Positions 1 to 7,948 of a stretch of 36,481 nt of DNA are shown one piece after another. This DNA is from Halovenus rubra (GTDB lineage Archaea > Halobacteriota > Halobacteria > Halobacteriales > Haloarculaceae): positions 1-36,481 of the forward strand of contig NZ_JAODIY010000042.1 of assembly GCF_026586665.1 (NCBI RefSeq), given 5' to 3'. The position numbers and the translations under genes were made by a program. The notes beneath the pieces were generated by a model. It saw only the letters and a list, made by a program, of their open reading frames with translations, did not search any database and had not been told where the DNA came from. Every line of letters begins with the position of its first letter. The stretch's first letter is position 1.

Positions 1-84
1 CAAGAAGTCGTCTACCGAAGCTACATCGTGCAGGGTTGCGCTTGTGTTGGACACACTTCGCGCACCCTGCTGCTTCGTACGTGA
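1..84 (+). CDS. 3' end of an unidentified protein (partial)
   Basis: An open frame enters from the left edge and ends at the TGA at 82-84, giving a 27-residue tail with the core VVYRSYIVQG and a second core TLLLRT. I do not recognise the family. The tail resembles, in both DNA and protein, the tail that enters from the right edge on the opposite strand (36384-36481, core RLYRRIILQG then TLL). That makes a multi-copy gene such as a transposase plausible, but this is inference. The last 55 bases also form a stem-loop (arms near 30-41 and 60-70). The HTH-10 gene starts 26 nt after the stop codon. Confidence 0.4.
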   Translation, partial: QEVVYRSYIVQGCACVGHTSRTLLLRT

Positions 85-109
85 CGCTTTCTATGACAGG
101 CTCCTATGT

Positions 110-787
110 ATGACAATTACGACTGAGTTTTCCCTCAGTTCACCGTCTCTCCCGCTGGTCAGTATCACTGAGAGACTCCCACCGGACCAAATTGAGTGCG
201 TCCATGGGCTCTGTTTCGAACAGGACGCCCGGATGTTCATCGTCAAAATCGATTCCGATGTCAACGTTTCAGAAGCCGACTTGGAATCGCTGGACGAAGT
301 CCAAGAGGCGACAACGATCGGCTACGCGGGCGAGCAAACCGTCCACAACCTTACGATAGACCTCGCCGACGCGATCTCGGAAGTATTCAGTGGTGGCAGT
401 TCCGTAGCGGCCAAACTCGAGCCGACCGTCGTCACACCGGACGGATGGTACGAAAGGAAAGTGTACAAGGACCGTGATGCGTTCATGGAGTCCCGGACCC
501 GCTGTGAGAACTACGGGATCTCGCTCGACCTCATCTCGATGACCTCCACTTCCGCTGCATCGGACGATGCTATCCCGTTTGGGTTGACTGAACGGCAATA
601 CGAGGCGCTGACACTCGCACTCTCTCGTGGCTACTACGAGAGCCCACGACAGACCTCGACTGAGGAGCTCGCTACGGAACTCGGCATCTCCCAACCCTCG
701 CTCTCGAGACTCCTCAGGCGGGGTGAGCGTCAGCTACTCTCTTCGGCACTCCAAACACAGGAGCACTTAAACACGGTTTCCAATTAG
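110..787 (+). CDS. HTH-10 (bacterio-opsin activator-type) transcriptional regulator
   Basis: A 225-residue DNA-binding regulator. The C-terminal part is a recognisable HTH-10 domain: LTERQYEALTLALSRGYYESPR leads into EELATELGISQPSLSRLLRR, the helix-turn-helix. The N-terminal half is the variable sensing region of this haloarchaeal family, and its ligand cannot be read from the sequence. The ATG at 110 is chosen over the upstream ATG at 44 because family members begin with a short polar stretch like MTITTEFSLSSP, and because the longer form would overlap the preceding gene tail. It lies directly upstream of an aldo/keto reductase. A 28-bp motif overlapping its stop codon recurs upstream of the cupin gene, which suggests that it regulates this redox cluster (inference). 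Confidence 0.8.
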   Translation: MTITTEFSLSSPSLPLVSITERLPPDQIECVHGLCFEQDARMFIVKIDSDVNVSEADLESLDEVQEATTIGYAGEQTVHNLTIDLADAISEVFSGGSSVAAKLEPTVVTPDGWYERKVYKDRDAFMESRTRCENYGISLDLISMTSTSAASDDAIPFGLTERQYEALTLALSRGYYESPRQTSTEELATELGISQPSLSRLLRRGERQLLSSALQTQEHLNTVSN

Positions 788-792
788 CACCG
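765..792 (+). promoter_or_regulatory. Shared 28-bp upstream motif, copy 1 (before aldo/keto reductase)
   Basis: The core TTAAACACGGTTTCCA is followed by TTAGCACCG. It matches 23 of 28 positions with copy 2 at 1778-1805. It ends 48 nt before the ATG of the reductase and overlaps the stop codon of the regulator gene. The TTAAA part could act as box A, which would put transcription start near 795. The conserved GGTTTCC part could be an operator for the adjacent HTH-10 protein (inference). Confidence 0.55.
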
Positions 793-839
793 TCGCTATC
801 TGGCCGTAGTCCCTCTGATTTTGTAGACAGAGACCTACT

Positions 840-1691
840 ATGAAGACAGCTGAACTCAACAACGGTGTAGAGATGCCGATTCTCGGATTCGGCACGTATC
901 AAATCGAGGACCTCGACGAGTGCGAACGAAGTGTTTCGGAAGCCCTCGAAACAGGGTATCGACTCATCGATACTGCGGCGTCGTATGAGAACGAGGAGGC
1001 GGTCGGGCGGGCAATCGAGAAGAGCGACGTGCCGCGAGACGAGGTGTTCGTTACGTCAAAACTCTGGGTGCAGGACACCGGCTACGAGGCTACGTTGGAC
1101 GCGTTCGAGCGATCGTTGGACCGACTGGGCCTCGACTACCTCGACCTGTTTCTGATTCATCAGCCCTACGGCGACGTCCACTGTTCGTGGCAGGCTATGG
1201 AAGACCTCTACGAGGACGGCAAGATCAGGGCCATTGGAGTCAGCAACTTCCACCCCGACCGGGTGATGGACCTCATGGTCCACAACGATGTCGTCCCAGC
1301 CGTCAATCAGATCGAGACGCATCCCTTCTACCAGCGAACCGAGGATGCAGCATTCCTCGAGGAACAGGACATCCAACACGAGTCGTGGGGGCCGTTCGCC
1401 GAAGGCCAGAACAACATCTTCGAACACGACGTGTTGACCACGATCGGAGACCGCCACGGCAAATCCGCTGCACAGGTAGTGCTTCGATGGCTCATCCAGC
1501 GCGAAATCGTCGCCATTCCGAAGTCGGTTCACGCCGACCGGATCGCCGAGAATTTCGATGTCTTCGACTTCGAACTCACCACGGAGGAAATGGAGACGAT
1601 TTCGGAACTAGACGAAGGAGAAAGCCAGTTCTTCGACCACCGAGACCCGGAGATGGTGAAGTGGTTGGGGGAGGCTGAACGGGACACGTGA
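840..1691 (+). CDS. Aldo/keto reductase, AKR5-like (diketogluconate reductase type)
   Basis: A 283-residue NADPH-dependent (beta/alpha)8-barrel oxidoreductase that reduces aldehydes or ketones in the cytoplasm. The catalytic tetrad is intact: D44 and Y49 in [14 protein letters not shown]74 in VTSKLWV, and H107 in LDLFLIHQP. Other hallmarks are the N-terminal GFGTY strand, [13 protein letters not shown], and the cofactor-binding [13 protein letters not shown] near the C-terminus, which contacts the phosphate of NADPH in this family. The length is normal. It follows an HTH-10 regulator and precedes a cupin and a second reductase, suggesting a response to reactive carbonyls or quinones. The physiological substrate is unknown. 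Confidence 0.88.
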   Translation: MKTAELNNGVEMPILGFGTYQIEDLDECERSVSEALETGYRLIDTAASYENEEAVGRAIEKSDVPRDEVFVTSKLWVQDTGYEATLDAFERSLDRLGLDYLDLFLIHQPYGDVHCSWQAMEDLYEDGKIRAIGVSNFHPDRVMDLMVHNDVVPAVNQIETHPFYQRTEDAAFLEEQDIQHESWGPFAEGQNNIFEHDVLTTIGDRHGKSAAQVVLRWLIQREIVAIPKSVHADRIAENFDVFDFELTTEEMETISELDEGESQFFDHRDPEMVKWLGEAERDT

Positions 1692-1777
1692 GCTGATCTG
1701 AGCGCTCTCCCTACGTGACCTATCCGTCTCTCAGACGCGATCTTCGGTATCCCCTTCGCCACTTCAGAGACGACGGG

Positions 1778-1805
1778 AGTTAAATACGGTTTCCAGATAG
1801 CATCG
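1778..1805 (+). promoter_or_regulatory. Shared 28-bp upstream motif, copy 2 (before cupin)
   Basis: The core TTAAATACGGTTTCCA is followed by ATAGCATCG. It ends 43 nt before the cupin ATG, almost the same distance as copy 1 from the reductase ATG. The repetition at two transcription units flanking the first reductase supports a shared promoter or operator. The cupin and second reductase (2-nt gap) would be one transcript starting from this site. Confidence 0.55.
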
Positions 1806-1847
1806 AAGTCTTGGATATCAAACCCGCAATTCGCAAACGTACAAAAC

Positions 1848-2228
1848 ATGGATGTGACAAACGTTCCGGCCGCTAATAGAGAAGAATCCGATCACCCGGC
1901 CCAAGTGACGACGGCGCTCGTTTCGGATGGTGTTTCGAGCGAGTTCGACGGGAACACCGTCCGCTCGGTGGAAGTTACGTTCCGACCGGGAGAACGAACC
2001 AAATTCCACACGCATGCTGGCGTACAGGTGTTGTACGTCACTGAAGGCGAAGGAATCGTCGCGACCCGCAACGGAGAACGTGAGGTCTCGGAGGGCGACC
2101 TGATCGTCTTCGAGCCTGATGAAGAGCACTGGCACGGGAACACACGGAATGCCGATTCGCCGTTCAGCCACCTCGCCTTCATGGCTGAACCGGACGGATC
2201 TGAAGTAACTGCCCTCGAAGAACCATAA
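1848..2228 (+). CDS. Small cupin-domain protein
   Basis: A 126-residue single-domain cupin (Cupin_2 type beta-barrel). Motif 1 is RPGERTKFHTHAGVQVLYV, with metal-ligand candidates H54 and H56. The usual glutamate position appears to be Q60. Motif 2 is GDLIVFEPDEEHWHG, with P90 and H94. Small cupins of this kind bind a divalent metal and act as dioxygenases, isomerases or sensors; the sequence does not say which. It is translationally close to the next reductase (2-nt gap), so the two are probably co-transcribed. A Q in place of the canonical E could alter metal binding. Confidence 0.82.
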   Translation: MDVTNVPAANREESDHPAQVTTALVSDGVSSEFDGNTVRSVEVTFRPGERTKFHTHAGVQVLYVTEGEGIVATRNGEREVSEGDLIVFEPDEEHWHGNTRNADSPFSHLAFMAEPDGSEVTALEEP

Positions 2229-2230
2229 CC

Positions 2231-3244
2231 ATGGAATACACGACTCTCGGTTCGACCGGAATGGAGGTCAGCCGCATCTGTCTCGGCGGGATGAGTTTTG
2301 GCGTGAGCGACTTCCACGACTGGACGCTCGACGAGGAGGGCTCGCGCGAAATTATCGAACGCGCGATTGACCTCGGTATCAACTTCTTCGACACGGCCAA
2401 CGCGTACTCAAATGGAGAGTCCGAGGAGATCATTGGGAATGTTCTCGGAGAGTACGACCGCGACGAACACGTCGTCGCCACGAAATGCTACTTCCCCACG
2501 AACCTCTTCTCCGATGCGGACGAACCACACCCGAACGCGTCGGGACTCTCCCGGAAGACTGTCGAACAGGAACTGGAGAATTCGCTAGACCGACTGGGGA
2601 TGGATACCGTTGACCTCTACCAGATCCACCGGTGGGACTACGAGACACCCATCGAGCAAACGCTGCGTACCCTTGATGACGCAGTTCGACGCGGGAAGGT
2701 TCGATACATCGGCGCGTCGTCGATGTGGACTCACCAGTTCGCCGAGGCACTGTACACCAGCGAGCACCTAGATCTTGAACAGTTCGTGACGATGCAGGAC
2801 CACTACAACCTCGTCTACCGCGAAGGCGAGCGGGAGATGTTCCCCTTCTGCGAGAAAGAAGACATCGGCGTCATCCCGTGGAGTCCGCTCGCACAAGGAT
2901 ACCTCACCCGCCCCCACGAAGAGATGACGGCGACGACCCGCGGCGAAGAGCTCACTGAGACGCACGAGGAATACCGGATGGGCGGCGGACCGGCCGTCAA
3001 CGAGCGAGTTGAGGAACTCGCTGCGGAGAAGGGGGTGACGATGGCACAGCTCTCGCTGGCGTGGTTACTCCACCAGGACGTCGTTGATGCGCCGATCGTC
3101 GGCACCACGAGCGTCGAACATCTCGAACAAGCCGTCGAAGCACTCGATATCGACCTGACGGATTCAGAGCTAGAGTACTTGGAAGAACCGTACGAGCCCC
3201 TGCCGATTGCCGGCACTCCTGTCCCTGGGTCGGAAGCCAACTAG
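2231..3244 (+). CDS. Aldo/keto reductase, YajO/Kv-beta-like
   Basis: A 337-residue aldo/keto reductase of the longer 'predicted oxidoreductase' branch. The catalytic residues are present: D54 and Y59 in FFDTANAYSNGESEE, K85 in VVATKCY, and H133 in LYQIHRWD. The barrel continues with VRYIGASSMWTHQF, IPWSPLAQGYL and a C-terminal PIVGTTSVEHLEQAVEA, the NADPH-binding part. It is distinct from the 283-residue reductase upstream, so the cluster carries two reductases of different subfamilies. It follows the cupin by 2 nt. A short hairpin lies after its stop codon, before the flavodoxin-like gene. Confidence 0.9.
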   Translation: MEYTTLGSTGMEVSRICLGGMSFGVSDFHDWTLDEEGSREIIERAIDLGINFFDTANAYSNGESEEIIGNVLGEYDRDEHVVATKCYFPTNLFSDADEPHPNASGLSRKTVEQELENSLDRLGMDTVDLYQIHRWDYETPIEQTLRTLDDAVRRGKVRYIGASSMWTHQFAEALYTSEHLDLEQFVTMQDHYNLVYREGEREMFPFCEKEDIGVIPWSPLAQGYLTRPHEEMTATTRGEELTETHEEYRMGGGPAVNERVEELAAEKGVTMAQLSLAWLLHQDVVDAPIVGTTSVEHLEQAVEALDIDLTDSELEYLEEPYEPLPIAGTPVPGSEAN

Positions 3245-3246
3245 CG

Positions 3247-3262
3247 CCTCAGTAATCTGAGG
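3247..3262. repeat. Short inverted repeat between reductase and flavodoxin-like gene
   Basis: CCTCAG and CTGAGG are separated by TAAT, giving a 6-bp stem with a 4-nt loop just after the reductase stop codon and 17 nt before the next ATG. It could be a weak terminator or an operator. There is no T-run after it. Confidence 0.4.
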
Positions 3263-3278
3263 ACTCAGTCACTCCATA

Positions 3279-3960
3279 ATGAGAGAGAATACCCTACGTA
3301 CTTCGAACGATTCAGAGATCGATAGAACGAGTCGGCGAAAACTGCTAGGGGCAGCTGCAGTGGCAGGAGGTGGATTCCTTGCGGGATGCATAGACCCGAG
3401 CGGGTCCGAGACGGAAGAGCAGAATACCCCCTCCCAGACTGCGGATGAGACCGGCGTGTTGATCGTGTTTTTCTCTCGTACGGAAAACACCCAGGCTGTC
3501 GGTGAAATCATTCAGCAAGAAGTGGGTGGAGAGCTGTTCGAAGTGTTGCCGGCAGACCCGTACCCCGTCGATTACGACACGCTCGTCTCACAGGTAGACC
3601 AAGAAAACGAAGAGGGCTATACACCGCCTCTCATGCAACGTGGAGGATATCGAGGCGTATGACACCGTGTTTTTCGGTGCCCCGACGTGGGATATGCAGT
3701 TGCCACCGCCGATGAAGACCTTTCTGAATGAACACGATTTAGGCGGGAAAACTGTGGTCCCCTTCAATACGAATGGTGGGTATGGCGTCGGGAGTAGCTT
3801 TCAAACGATCGAAGATCGCTGTCCCGATGCCGACGTACGGGAGGGCTTCTCTACTCGGGGTGGGTTGGAGAGAGATGGTGTGTACTTGGCAATCCAAGAC
3901 GATCGGAGAGAGGAAGTCAGGACGGAAGTGACGGACTGGTTACAGAGGATTCAGATGTAA
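3279..3960 (+). pseudogene. Flavodoxin-like Tat lipoprotein, frameshifted
   Basis: Two adjoining frames together encode one flavodoxin-fold protein. The first (3279-3662) starts with a twin-arginine signal (SRRKLL, residues 18-23) and a lipobox LAGC with C37, so the product would be exported folded and lipid-anchored. It then shows the FMN-binding start GVLIVFFSRTENTQAV. The second frame (about 3640-3960) continues with NVEDIEAYDTVFFGAPTW, GGYGVGSSF and a helical C-terminus. The switch is a net +1 shift near 3634-3642, around the ATGCAACGTGG stretch; reading AACGTGGAG in the other frame restores the family sequence. It is either a real inactivation or a sequencing error. The intact protein would be a flavin redox carrier fitting the neighbouring reductases. 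Confidence 0.72.
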
Positions 3961-4010
3961 CCTCAGCCTTGCCGGTGCCGCGGCCGCACCCCTCTCATGG
4001 AATTGTTGCG

Positions 4011-4880
4011 TCACCGAAGTCGAACCGTTTCACCATCATACTCGAGAATATCCTTCGTGACCAGTCGCTCAATCGCGTCATTGACGGCGTCCTCTTGATC
4101 GCCAGAAAGCGCCCGCACATTCGAAAGCGCCCGCTCTTGAATTGCTTCGACGCCGTTGATGCCCTCGTCAACAGCTTTCAATATGGTGTACTCGATCTCG
4201 AATGCTGTCGCGAACGTTTCGATGCGGTCGATGAACGCATCCGGGAGCCCGGACAATGAGTTCACCGCTATTTCGATTGCGAATAGCGGGTGGGAGCGGT
4301 CACGGATCTGTCGTGCTTCAGTGGAGCCAGTATTGAACGGTCGCTGATCGTCAATCTCCGTCAGAATCACCTCATAGTCTAACCCACGCTGGGCATACGT
4401 TCGCATATCTTCGATGTCGCGGCGTCGGCCACTCCCCAGATCTCCGCCGGAGACCGCTTTTAGCAGAAACATATCCTCATCGGAGAGAATGTGTGCTGTT
4501 GCGTGACGGCCGGTCCAGAACTCTTCAGCCCGGTCGTGCATTCGGTCGGTGATCCACACTTTCCCGACGACCTGCCGTTCGAAGAGGTCAATCTGGAGTC
4601 CACGCTCTGCGTGATGCAGTTCGACGGTTTTCCCGACGCCCTCAAACGACTCTGTTGGCTCGCCGACCACTGAGAATCCCTTGGATGTGAGCGTCTGATA
4701 GACGTGTTCGAACTCTGAGACCACACCAAGCGCGAGGTCGATATCCTCCGTCTGGTCTTTCAACCCGTGAACTGTCATCGCCGATCCCCCAAGGAGATAC
4801 ACAGTTACGGACTCTGACAGCCAGCTGTCGAACTCTTCGAGAAACACCCTGATTGCCTCGCTACCACTAAATACAGTCAT
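4011..4880 (-). CDS. Nucleotidyltransferase of an AbiEii-like toxin-antitoxin module
   Basis: A 289-residue protein with a minimal nucleotidyltransferase core: GGS at residues 31-33 in YLLGGSAMTVHG, the metal-binding pair D46 and D48 in TEDIDLAL, and a third carboxylate D98 in LQIDLF. The region around residues 215-285 looks like a winged helix (AFEIEYTILKAVDEG...IERLVTKDILEYDGETVRL). Proteins of this form include AbiEii-type toxins, which transfer nucleotides to RNA, and uncharacterised haloarchaeal relatives. Its start overlaps the stop of the upstream regulator by 4 nt (ATGA), which implies translational coupling and supports a toxin-antitoxin pair. Function as a toxin is inference. Confidence 0.68.
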   Translation of the reverse strand: MTVFSGSEAIRVFLEEFDSWLSESVTVYLLGGSAMTVHGLKDQTEDIDLALGVVSEFEHVYQTLTSKGFSVVGEPTESFEGVGKTVELHHAERGLQIDLFERQVVGKVWITDRMHDRAEEFWTGRHATAHILSDEDMFLLKAVSGGDLGSGRRRDIEDMRTYAQRGLDYEVILTEIDDQRPFNTGSTEARQIRDRSHPLFAIEIAVNSLSGLPDAFIDRIETFATAFEIEYTILKAVDEGINGVEAIQERALSNVRALSGDQEDAVNDAIERLVTKDILEYDGETVRLR

Positions 4881-5827
4881 GCGACTCCGTACTGCTCTTT
4901 GAGTGCCCTGAATTCTGCTTCACTTGGGAGGACGACAGGAAGGTCCTCAGCGATGTCGAACTCTCCTTGGAGTGACCGATACATCGCAGTCACCGTAGAC
5001 TCTAGACCATACCACTGCGAAGTCCTTGTCAGCGTCTCTTGGCCGATGTCCGATGTCTCGATCAGGAGCATTGCATAACTGACGCGGCGGGACCCGCTAT
5101 CGAGGACGAGCGTGTGGCACACTACGTCGGCAGGTGTGGGTTCCATGTCTGGAGCATACCAGAACGCGGGTTCGCCAGCGAGGAAAAATTGCAGGCCGTA
5201 CTCGGCAAACCGAGCAAGCCCGGTCAGTTGCCAGTCGGTGGCGCCCTTGAGTGCCTCCGTATCCTCGGCTGTCTGCACGCGGACGAGTGCTCGCTTCGGA
5301 TCACACCATTCGACGGTCGCACTCGGTGCAAGTCTTCGGACGCGCGACCGGTGCTCGTGCCGGACGACTGCACGAGCGAACGTCAGCAGCGGCGAGAGGT
5401 CCTCACTCAACGCGTACTCCGGGCCGGAGGGGGATAGCATCGAGCGATGTTTGAGCGGTGACAGCGCCTTGTGGGCGCCTTGCCGAGTAATCTTGAGTCG
5501 CTCAGCAATCTCAGACACACGTCGGGGCTCGTCGAGATACCAGCATACCCGGAGTGTAGCCGGCGAGAGAAGGTCGGGCCATTCGACGTGTCCAAGTTCG
5601 GATCGAAGGGCCCGGTACGCTTCGACGACTGGGTGGTCTGTGAGGGAGACCTCCCGCTGGTTGTTTGCCCCACGGTGTTCGGCGAGCAACCCCGATTCGA
5701 GTAGCTTGTCGAGTACGTCGTAGAGATGAGTCTGCGAATATTCGGTTTCCATCGCGAGATCAGCTGCTGTGGCTTCCCGGCCGGTGCTCAACGCGTCGAT
5801 GACGGCGAGTCCAGCCTTAGTGAGCAT
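4877..5827 (-). CDS. Double winged-helix regulator, probable antitoxin (AbiEi-like role)
   Basis: A 316-residue protein with two helix-turn-helix segments. One is near residues 18-50 (TAADLAMETEYSQTHLYDVL) and the second near 100-130 (RRVSEIAERLKITRQGAHKA), MarR-like in pattern. The remaining C-terminal 180 residues are unassigned and have the mixed composition of a ligand- or partner-binding domain. It is the first gene of a two-gene operon with the nucleotidyltransferase and overlaps it by 4 nt. A good box A sits about 29 bp before its ATG, so the mRNA is probably leaderless. In AbiE systems the first gene is a repressor and antidote; that role is inferred from position and architecture. 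Confidence 0.65.
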   Translation of the reverse strand: MLTKAGLAVIDALSTGREATAADLAMETEYSQTHLYDVLDKLLESGLLAEHRGANNQREVSLTDHPVVEAYRALRSELGHVEWPDLLSPATLRVCWYLDEPRRVSEIAERLKITRQGAHKALSPLKHRSMLSPSGPEYALSEDLSPLLTFARAVVRHEHRSRVRRLAPSATVEWCDPKRALVRVQTAEDTEALKGATDWQLTGLARFAEYGLQFFLAGEPAFWYAPDMEPTPADVVCHTLVLDSGSRRVSYAMLLIETSDIGQETLTRTSQWYGLESTVTAMYRSLQGEFDIAEDLPVVLPSEAEFRALKEQYGVA

Positions 5828-5852
5828 CTGTGTCTACTGTAAGAACCATACC

Positions 5853-5860
5853 TATAAATA
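5853..5860 (-). promoter_or_regulatory. Box A of the nucleotidyltransferase module
   Basis: On the - strand this reads TATTTATA, centred about 29 bp before the ATG at 5827. This is the expected spacing for a leaderless haloarchaeal transcript. Confidence 0.6.
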
Positions 5861-5974
5861 CGTTTGCTGATTTAGGTTGACGACAACCGATTCAACAACG
5901 ATTCGTCAATGCGATCTGCGAGCGCAGTCTCCAATGATCTGTTGAGTTACTATCTGAATGGGGAGCGAACATCG

Positions 5975-6370
5975 CTAAGCCAGATGTGACACCTCATCTG
6001 GTTCCTCCACATCGTCGAATTCGCCACGTTCGACCGGCTCCCAGTCCTCATTTGGCTTCGGACTCCACCAATCGACCTCGTAGGCACCCGGTGCGCCGAG
6101 GACCTTCACGCGCGCCGACCCATCGGGGAGGTCGCGACGGAGCTTCTCGTCGACGTGGAGGTTCCACGTTGAGTGGGTGTCGAAGCAGGCGAGGACGGCC
6201 TCCTCGTAGCCGCGTGTCTCTCGGGATTCTTGGAGTTCGACCTGTGTGTTGCAGTTCTTGCAGAACACACCTTCGAAGGGAATATGACTGAATACCTCGT
6301 GCCCGCAGACCGGACACCAGAGGAACTCGATCAGTGCCTCACTGTAACGGTCAATGACTTCCAGACTCAT
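5975..6370 (-). CDS. Small zinc-ribbon protein, haloarchaeal accessory family
   Basis: A 131-residue protein with one four-cysteine zinc ribbon: CPVC at residues 19-22 and CKNC at 37-40. An acidic C-terminal half follows, with the tryptophan-rich stretch YEVDWWSPKPNEDWEPVE. I recognise it as a type common on haloarchaeal plasmids and integrated elements, with no known function. Conserved small zinc ribbons often bind nucleic acid or mediate protein contacts, but nothing here shows which. It is a single gene, with no clear box A in the 40 bp upstream. Confidence 0.65.
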   Translation of the reverse strand: MSLEVIDRYSEALIEFLWCPVCGHEVFSHIPFEGVFCKNCNTQVELQESRETRGYEEAVLACFDTHSTWNLHVDEKLRRDLPDGSARVKVLGAPGAYEVDWWSPKPNEDWEPVERGEFDDVEEPDEVSHLA

Positions 6371-6675
6371 CTGTGGATCTGGCCTGATCGGGACGGGCCA
6401 CCCTTCTCGGCCCGAAAACAGACTTCACCGCAGGTACGCGTCCATCCTCAGGGCCTTGTTTAGACGCGGGACGAGACTGGGGGTTTCTTTCGCCAGAGAC
6501 GTTACGAACCACGCGGTCAGTTAATCTGTGAGTGTTCGAGGTAGTTCGTACCCTCGGGACGCTCGGACTTATCGTTGTCCACGTTACAGCCTACATACGC
6601 AGTGTACAGAGAGCAAGACAAACTGAAATCCGGGGTACGCTTACGGCTGAAACACAACTCGCCGAATCAGTATTG
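6371..6675. other. Gene-free interval upstream of the methyltransferase
   Basis: About 300 bp. A + strand frame runs from a GTG at 6532 into the methyltransferase. Its first 58 residues do not look like the family's N-terminus, and a better promoter and start lie at 6676-6706. The stretch may be a remnant of another gene. I see no RNA gene or clear repeat. Confidence 0.4.
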
Positions 6676-6682
6676 TTATTAG
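6676..6682 (+). promoter_or_regulatory. Box A of the methyltransferase gene
   Basis: TTATTAG lies 24-30 bp before the ATG at 6706. This supports a leaderless transcript and fixes that ATG rather than the upstream GTG at 6532 as the start. Confidence 0.5.
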
Positions 6683-6705
6683 ACGGCCGATACAACTTGG
6701 CCGAA

Positions 6706-7365
6706 ATGGGGATTCTTGAAGACAAATCTAACGCTCAGTTCTTTTACAAGTACCTTTCAAAGGTATACGACCAAGTCAACCGGATAAATTGGACTGAAGA
6801 GATGCGGTCGGAAGCGTTGGAATGGCTGGAGTTTGGCGCCAATGATAGAGTTCTTGACGTGGGATGCGGGACTGGATTCGGAACTGCAGGATTATTAGAA
6901 TACGCTGACAATGTTCATGCTCTCGACCAGAGCATCCATCAGATGGAGAACGCTTTTGAGAAGTTCGGCAAGCAAGGTCAGGTAACCTTCCATATGGGTG
7001 ACGCCGAACGCCTCCCCTTCACGGACAACACCTTCGATATTGTCTGGTCTTCCGGATCTATCGAATACTGGCCAAACCCAATTCAGGGTCTCAAAGAGAT
7101 TCGTCGTGTTGCCAAACCAGGCGGTCAAATACTCATTGTCGGTCCAGATTACCCCTCCAACCCAATCCTTCAACGCGCTGCCGACGCCATTATGCTGTTC
7201 TATGACAAGGACGAAGCCGACTATATGTTCACCGAGGCAGGGTTTGTTGACTTCCACCACTACATCCAGCAAGCTTCATCTCGAAGTCCGAGAGCTATCA
7301 CGACCGTCGCACGTGTTCCTGACGAAAATATACAAACCCACGAATCCTTCGCCGCTTCGCCATAA
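6706..7365 (+). CDS. SAM-dependent class I methyltransferase (UbiE/MPBQ-like)
   Basis: A 219-residue Rossmann-fold methyltransferase. Motif I is VLDVGCGTGFG (SAM binding), followed by the acidic loop NVHALDQS. GDAERLPF precedes motif IV IVWSSGSIEYWP, and LKEIRRVAKPGGQILIVGP is the post-motif. The MGILEDKSNAQFFYKYLSKVYD start matches the usual beginning of haloarchaeal relatives annotated as quinone (MPBQ/MSBQ-type) methyltransferases, and box A lies 24-30 bp upstream. The actual substrate is unknown. It stands alone on the + strand between - strand genes. Its base composition looks less GC-rich than its neighbours, consistent with separate acquisition. Confidence 0.8.
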   Translation: MGILEDKSNAQFFYKYLSKVYDQVNRINWTEEMRSEALEWLEFGANDRVLDVGCGTGFGTAGLLEYADNVHALDQSIHQMENAFEKFGKQGQVTFHMGDAERLPFTDNTFDIVWSSGSIEYWPNPIQGLKEIRRVAKPGGQILIVGPDYPSNPILQRAADAIMLFYDKDEADYMFTEAGFVDFHHYIQQASSRSPRAITTVARVPDENIQTHESFAASP

Positions 7366-7464
7366 TTAACCCAGGTGAACGATGAATCGGCCAGTGCAGT
7401 AAATTGACCGAAGTTAGCAGGCAAGCTCGATATTTCTCACGGCTTCTTTCAGCACGAGTTCACG

Positions 7465-7535
7465 GAACTGACCAAACCACGTTCTGCTCGGAGCGTACCG
7501 CACTGCTCGGTTTTGGCTTTGTTGTTGGTCAGTTC
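7465..7535. repeat. 11-bp inverted repeat with internal half-palindromes
   Basis: GAACTGACCAA at 7465-7475 is repeated inverted as TTGGTCAGTTC at 7525-7535, 49 nt apart. Each arm is joined to a small palindrome (GTTCACGGAAC on the left, GTTCACCGGAAC on the right). It lies in the 214-bp gap between two convergent genes. It could be a bidirectional terminator stem or a protein-binding site. No supported gene is present in this gap. Confidence 0.45.
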
Positions 7536-7579
7536 ACCGGAACAGAATGCTCTCTCAAGCGTCTAAATAAGACCCATTC

Positions 7580-7945
7580 TCATCGTTCGGCGCCGTAGAC
7601 GATGCGTGAGGGGGCTTCGTACCCACAGTCGGGGCAGTCGTACCATCGCTGGATTTTCGCCCCGTCTGCTGCCTTCTCGCCGACGCGAACGTCGTTGTTC
7701 GGACACTCCAGGCAGCTGAGGTCCGGGGCCGGCCGCTCCCGGAGTTCGTCACGGAACGACGTCGCGTCCTTCGTCTCGTATCCCCGCGACCACACCGGGT
7801 AGCCGTCGACGAGAATCACCCCGCGCCACTTGTACCGGTAGGAATCCGGGGCTCGATGCAGGACGGCTCGCGCACCGGTCTCGGCGTTCCGATACGCAAG
7901 CGTCGGCGAGCGGCTCTCGCGTCGCCAGTTGGTGATCCTGGGCAT
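7580..7945 (-). CDS. Small haloarchaeal protein with C-terminal zinc ribbon
   Basis: A 121-residue protein of unknown function. The N-terminal half has the conserved-looking core RAPDSYRYKWRGVILVDGYP. The C-terminal half carries two cysteine pairs, CLEC and CPDC, spaced as in a treble-clef or zinc-ribbon fold (SCLECPNNDVRVG...WYDCPDCGYE). It is the same general kind as the zinc-ribbon gene at 5975-6370 and is typical of accessory DNA in haloarchaea. It ends the - strand run that begins with the gene at 8969 and lies 3 nt after the next gene upstream, so those two are likely co-transcribed. Confidence 0.65.
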   Translation of the reverse strand: MPRITNWRRESRSPTLAYRNAETGARAVLHRAPDSYRYKWRGVILVDGYPVWSRGYETKDATSFRDELRERPAPDLSCLECPNNDVRVGEKAADGAKIQRWYDCPDCGYEAPSRIVYGAER

Positions 7946-7948
7946 TAT

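Noticed and set aside
6532-6705. GTG start giving a methyltransferase with 58 extra N-terminal residues
   Set aside because: Box A at 6676-6682 lies within that extension, and the family sequence begins at the ATG at 6706.
7404-7598. A 64-codon + strand frame between the methyltransferase and the zinc-ribbon gene
   Set aside because: The composition is unlike haloarchaeal proteins (not acidic, cysteine and leucine mixed at random), it has no promoter, and it runs through the inverted repeat and over the end of the opposite gene.
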